From: UBA6770 sp965661115
GTDB taxonomy: Bacteria > Bacteroidota > Bacteroidia > Flavobacteriales_G > Salibacteraceae
Direction: 5' to 3'
Length of the DNA stretch: 17,335 nt
NCBI GenBank assembly: GCA_965661115.1
Contig: CBFICO010000049.1
Coordinates: 1 to 17,335, forward strand
A program made the position numbers and the translations under genes. How positions within the stretch are numbered: the first letter of the stretch is position 1; each line of letters opens with the position of its first letter. This document shows positions 14,441 to 17,335 of the stretch, piece by piece. The notes beneath the pieces were generated by a model. That model ran no database searches, had not been told where the DNA came from, and saw nothing but the letters and a program-made list of their open reading frames with translations.

Positions 14441-15483
14441 GGTTAGGGATTTTACTTGTATTTTTAGTTTTATTATTTTCTTGTAAAAAAGACAAGCCTT
14501 TTGGACCGCAATTCTCAGATTCAGATACCACTATAATCGACACCGTAGGAAGTACAATTTTTGTAATAAACGAAGGCAACTTTACCTTGGCAAATTCTTC
14601 GCTTACGGCTTTCAATATTGATGAGGTTCAGACCGAACAAAACGTGTTTGAAAAAGCCAATGAAAAAAGCTTGGGCGACATTGCTCAATCCTTATTGATT
14701 GCAGATGATATTGGATATGTGTGTATTAATAACTCCAACCTGATCCGAAAAATAGAATTGCCAAGCACCAAACAATTAGGTGAGTTAGCAGTGGCTTCAC
14801 CAAGATACAGCTTAATAACCACCGCAGGTGAGTTATGGGTTACCTCATTAAACAAAACTACTTTGTACCGAATAGACACGGCAGCTTTTAAGATTATTGA
14901 TAGAGTGCGGGTAGAAGGCTGGTTGGAGCAATTAATTGAAACAGATAACCATGTGATTGCTTGCAATGTGGACGAAAACAGGGTAGAGGTTTACAATCTA
15001 GAAGGGCAATTGCAAACGTCAATTCCCGTAGGAAGGCAGCCTCAGAGTTTGGCGTTAGATAACGAGGGTTTGTTATGGGTGTTGTGCGATGGAGGGTTTA
15101 ATCCAAGAGATAGAGAAGAAGCAACATTGCATCGAATAGACCCCATTTCCAGAAAGGTCACCTTTACCTTCACCTTCAACGATATTGAATATTCTCCAAC
15201 CCGCTTGTGTTATTCTGCTAAAGAAAACAAACTGTTTTATATCAATAGAGGTGTTTACAGTTTTGAACCAAATAATCTAAACAAAGAACCCCAACAAATT
15301 TTTAAAAAAGAAGGAGCTAATTTGTACGGGCTAGCCGTATTTGACGAAGAGGAAATAGTTGTAGTTACCGACGTTAAGGATTATGTAAAGCCGGGCTCTG
15401 CTTATGTTTTAGGATATGGCGGAAAGCAGAAATACGACTTTGAAACGGGAATCATCCCTCAAGACATCCAACTCTACCAGTAG
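14437..15483 (+). CDS. btuG: BtuG-like beta-propeller surface lipoprotein, cobalamin capture
   Basis: A 348-residue protein. Lipoprotein signal MRLGILLVFLVLLFSC with Cys16, followed by KKDK, which could act as a surface-export signal. The rest is a YVTN/DUF5074-type seven-bladed propeller: it opens with FVINEGNFTLANSSLTAFN (42-60), followed by repeated blades such as SLITTAGELWVTSLNKTTLY, VIACNVDENRVEVYNLEG and SLALDNEGLLWVLCDGGF. This layout matches BtuG of Bacteroides, which binds B12 very tightly and sits as a lid on BtuB. Here the gene overlaps the btuB-like gene by 4 bases (ATGA), as expected for a paired receptor and lid. It ends the riboswitch operon. The ortholog assignment rests on fold and context; ligand residues were not checked against a structure. 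Confidence 0.85.
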   Translation: MRLGILLVFLVLLFSCKKDKPFGPQFSDSDTTIIDTVGSTIFVINEGNFTLANSSLTAFNIDEVQTEQNVFEKANEKSLGDIAQSLLIADDIGYVCINNSNLIRKIELPSTKQLGELAVASPRYSLITTAGELWVTSLNKTTLYRIDTAAFKIIDRVRVEGWLEQLIETDNHVIACNVDENRVEVYNLEGQLQTSIPVGRQPQSLALDNEGLLWVLCDGGFNPRDREEATLHRIDPISRKVTFTFTFNDIEYSPTRLCYSAKENKLFYINRGVYSFEPNNLNKEPQQIFKKEGANLYGLAVFDEEEIVVVTDVKDYVKPGSAYVLGYGGKQKYDFETGIIPQDIQLYQ

Positions 15484-15550
15484 CATCTTAGATTGGGTTA
15501 AACTATTGTAAAGCCCGTTTTTACAGTTCCATACAAGACAAGAGAATATT

Positions 15551-15558
15551 TACTTTTG
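15551..15558 (+). promoter_or_regulatory. Bacteroidetes -7 box for the thiolase gene
   Basis: TACTTTTG is a perfect TAnnTTTG match, 20 bases before the ATG at 15579, giving a leader of about 13-15 bases. The -33 region has only a partial match (TTCC at 15527-15530). It separates this gene from the B12 operon. Confidence 0.6.
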
Positions 15559-15578
15559 CAAGCTCAAAATCTAATTAT

Positions 15579-16754
15579 ATGAAAGAAGTATTTATTGTAT
15601 CCGCTGTGCGAACTCCAATCGGAAGTTTTATGGGAAGTTTATCTACCGTTCCCGCTCCAAAATTGGGCGCTGCAGCTATTAAAGGTGCATTAGAAAAAGG
15701 TGGAGTAGATCCAAAAATAATTGACGAAGTATTTATGGGCAACGTAATGTCTGCCAATTTGGGTCAGGCGCCAGCAAGACAAGCTGCTATGTTTGCCGGA
15801 TTGAGCGAAAACGTTCCTTGTACAACAGTGAACAAAGTGTGTGCTTCTGGAATGAAGTCGATTGCTTTGGCTGCACAAACCATAAAAGCAGGCGATAACG
15901 AAGTGGTTGTAGCTGGGGGAATGGAAAATATGAGCTCGGTACCACACTATATGAACGCCAGAAAAGCAGTTAAACTGGGTAATGTGCAAATGATTGACGG
16001 TATGGTTAAGGATGGCCTTACCGACGTGTATAATGATACACACATGGGTGTTTGTGCCGATATGTGTGCTAAGGAATACAACTTCTCTAGAGAAGATCAA
16101 GATGCTTTTGCAATAGAGTCTTACAATCGTTCGGCAGCAGCATGGGAAGCAGGTAAATTTAACGACGAAATAGTACCAGTTGAAGTTCCACAAAGAAGGG
16201 GAGAGCCAATAGTTGTTAATCACGACGAAGAATACAAGAACGTAAGAATGGATAAAATTCCAGCATTGCGTCCAGCTTTCCAAAAAGATGGTACAGTTAC
16301 AGCAGCTAACGCTTCTACCTTAAACGACGGTGCTTCTGCATTGATTTTAGCAAGTGGTGAGGCTGTTGAGAAGTACGGATTAACACCAATTGCTAAAGTT
16401 GTTTCATATGGCGATGCAGCTCAAGCACCAGAGTGGTTTACAACAGCTCCAGCAAAGGCAGTTCCAGTTGCATTGGGTAAAGCAGGTTTATCTGTAAGCG
16501 ATATCGATTACTGGGAGCTTAACGAAGCGTTCTCTGTGGTGGGTATGGCAAACACCAAAGAATTGGGTCTAGACCCTTCAAAAGTGGACGTAAACGGTGG
16601 TGCAGTATCTTTAGGCCACCCACTGGGTAACTCAGGTTCTAGAATCATTGTAACGCTTATAAACGTGCTAAAACAAAACAACGGTAAGTTGGGTGGCGCT
16701 GGAATCTGCAACGGTGGTGGCGGTGCGTCTGCAATGATTATCGAGAACGTTTAA
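15579..16754 (+). CDS. atoB: Acetyl-CoA C-acetyltransferase (biosynthetic-type thiolase)
   Basis: A 391-residue thiolase of standard length. It carries the nucleophile Cys88 (VNKVCASGMKS), Asn317 in NEAF (317-320), His347 (GHPLGNSG) and the second catalytic Cys377 (GICNGGGG). His-Met-Gly at 155-157 matches the loop of biosynthetic short-chain thiolases, which supports acetoacetyl-CoA as substrate: two acetyl-CoA to or from acetoacetyl-CoA plus CoA, in the cytosol. It could serve ketone-body or branched amino acid breakdown, or short-chain synthesis; no partner genes are adjacent. It has its own promoter and a strong terminator, so it is monocistronic. The symbol could equally be thlA or phaA. 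Confidence 0.95.
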   Translation: MKEVFIVSAVRTPIGSFMGSLSTVPAPKLGAAAIKGALEKGGVDPKIIDEVFMGNVMSANLGQAPARQAAMFAGLSENVPCTTVNKVCASGMKSIALAAQTIKAGDNEVVVAGGMENMSSVPHYMNARKAVKLGNVQMIDGMVKDGLTDVYNDTHMGVCADMCAKEYNFSREDQDAFAIESYNRSAAAWEAGKFNDEIVPVEVPQRRGEPIVVNHDEEYKNVRMDKIPALRPAFQKDGTVTAANASTLNDGASALILASGEAVEKYGLTPIAKVVSYGDAAQAPEWFTTAPAKAVPVALGKAGLSVSDIDYWELNEAFSVVGMANTKELGLDPSKVDVNGGAVSLGHPLGNSGSRIIVTLINVLKQNNGKLGGAGICNGGGGASAMIIENV

Positions 16755-16776
16755 CCGAAGTAATATCTTATTTAAA

Positions 16777-16810
16777 AATCCTCAGTTTCTCTGCAGCTGG
16801 GGATTTTTTT
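16777..16810 (+). terminator. Intrinsic terminator of the thiolase gene
   Basis: AATCCTCAG (16777-16785) pairs with CTGGGGATT (16797-16805) with one G-U pair, an 11-base loop, and is followed by five more T (16806-16810). It starts 22 bases after the stop codon. Confidence 0.9.
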
Positions 16811-16898
16811 GGGGTTTTACCCGCCTCCTAAGCTAATACAACATTTGAAGCGTAAATTTCGGATTATCTGTTTCGGTTACTCGTGGCACACTGTTTCC

Positions 16899-16941
16899 AA
16901 TTAACGCTTTCCTAGCATTTGTTTAGGAGGTGCTGTTAGTG
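16899..16941. repeat. attC-like bulged hairpin beyond the 3' end of the TPR gene
   Basis: TAACGCTTTCCTA (16902-16914) pairs with TAGGAGGTGCTGTTA (16924-16938): 13 pairs, two of them G-U, with two single unpaired bases (T16931 and T16934), both on the same arm, and a 9-base loop. The outer ends read AATTAAC and GTTAGTG, close to the integron R boxes RYYYAAC and GTTRRRY. The stem begins 12 bases after the stop codon of the minus-strand TPR gene. No integrase is in view, so it may only be a REP-like palindrome. The rest of 16811-16953 holds nothing else I recognise. Confidence 0.4.
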
Positions 16942-16953
16942 GCTGTTTATTTA

Positions 16954-17335
16954 TCATAAACACGTTTTGTCAATTTTAGACTTTGTCTTCATACAGCTTT
17001 TCATTCTCGTTTTATACTCTTGGTCGTCAATAGATAGAGAATCAATTAAGGCAAGTGCGACATTTATATTGCTTTTTGCTGAATCGCAAATGCCTAGATT
17101 TTTATAGGATAAACTTCGTGCAAAGTATATATCATGCTTGTCAAATTCAGAGTGCTTCAAAGTCTCAACTTTATTAAGGACAAAAATTGCCTTTCGATAA
17201 TTTTTGGAAAGGTTGAGGGTTCGTGCATAATTCGTATAGACCCTAGGTGTAATGGAATCAACTAAAAGTAATCCTTCAAATACTTTTATTGCTCTTGTGA
17301 AATTCCTGACGTTGGTTAATGAGTTGCCCAGAGAT
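16954..17335 (-). CDS. TPR-repeat protein, C-terminal part (5' end off the window)
   Basis: The minus-strand frame is open from the window edge to a TGA at 16954-16956, about 126 codons, so this is the C-terminal end of a longer gene; the TTG at 17158-17160 is an internal codon, not a start. At least three helix-pair repeats of TPR type are visible: SLGNSLTNVRNFTRAIKVFE, then RVYTNYARTLNLSKNYRKAI, then IYFARSLSYKNLGICDSAK, followed by a basic tail, MKTKSKIDKTCL. TPR arrays mediate protein contacts, and in Bacteroidota they often form the sensory part of regulators or outer-membrane assembly factors. Which applies cannot be told from this end. It converges on the thiolase gene, with an attC-like hairpin in between. 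Confidence 0.7.
   Translation of the reverse strand, partial: SLGNSLTNVRNFTRAIKVFEGLLLVDSITPRVYTNYARTLNLSKNYRKAIFVLNKVETLKHSEFDKHDIYFARSLSYKNLGICDSAKSNINVALALIDSLSIDDQEYKTRMKSCMKTKSKIDKTCL

Noticed and set aside
9835..15512. Shared 15-mer TTAAACTATTGTAAA at 9835-9849 and 15498-15512, upstream of the riboswitch and thiolase promoters
   Set aside because: Its distance to the -7 box differs (14 versus 38 bases), and in a 17-kb AT-rich window one such repeat is about what chance gives.
15507..15525. TGTAAA/TTTACA hairpin after the btuG-like gene as an operon terminator
   Set aside because: Only six weak pairs and no T-run after it; terminator function is not supported.
15690..16283. Long open frame of 197 codons antisense to the thiolase gene
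   Set aside because: It is rich in Cys, His, Phe and Tyr, resembles no protein, and lies wholly inside a well-recognised gene; it is a reading-frame shadow.
16824..16930. CCTCCTA (16824-16830) complementary to TAGGAGG (16924-16930) as an element's inverted ends
   Set aside because: Only 7-8 bases, and the second copy is better explained as one arm of the local bulged hairpin.

Overview
The window reads as chromosomal DNA of a Bacteroidota bacterium, most likely a free-living, aerobic, menaquinone-using member of the Flavobacteriia or a related order. The reasons are: two exported proteins end in type IX secretion system (T9SS) type A sorting domains with a VYPNP motif; several starts lie behind Bacteroidetes-type -7 boxes (TAnnTTTG) with no Shine-Dalgarno sequence; a TonB receptor sits beside a surface lipoprotein; the isocitrate dehydrogenase is monomeric; and the DNA is AT-rich. 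The exact genus cannot be told from the sequence.

Layout. 2-1600 (+): 3' part of a calcineurin-like metallophosphoesterase with an N-terminal Ig/FnIII-like domain, cut by the window edge. 1675-1694: a perfect 8-bp hairpin in front of 5-formyltetrahydrofolate cyclo-ligase (1718-2272, +). 2362-3015 (+): the decayed C-terminal end of a TonB-dependent receptor with two in-frame TAA codons, followed by a bidirectional terminator. 3067-3585 (-): azurin-type blue copper lipoprotein. 3734-5128 (+): multi-pass GT-C-like membrane protein. A long AT-rich inverted repeat then separates it from a converging operon, icd - menB - queD (8661 to 5227, -), which carries monomeric NADP isocitrate dehydrogenase, 1,4-dihydroxy-2-naphthoyl-CoA synthase and 6-carboxytetrahydropterin synthase. 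8897-9385 (+): CxxCxxCC (YkgJ-type) protein. 9390-9770 (-): lone response-regulator receiver domain.

The most notable part is 9841-15483: a promoter, a full cobalamin riboswitch with a terminator-like hairpin against the first start codon, and four overlapping genes. These are a T9SS-exported DUF4465/Ig-like protein, a second T9SS-exported protein, a BtuB-like TonB receptor, and a BtuG-like beta-propeller lipoprotein. Together they look like a complete outer-membrane vitamin B12 capture and import unit in which two probable surface proteins are handled by T9SS; no inner-membrane BtuCDF genes are in view.

After this come an acetyl-CoA acetyltransferase (15579-16754, +) with its own promoter and terminator, a non-coding stretch with an attC-like bulged hairpin, and the 3' end of a TPR protein on the minus strand running off the window. 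I see no tRNA, rRNA, CRISPR array or intact insertion sequence.
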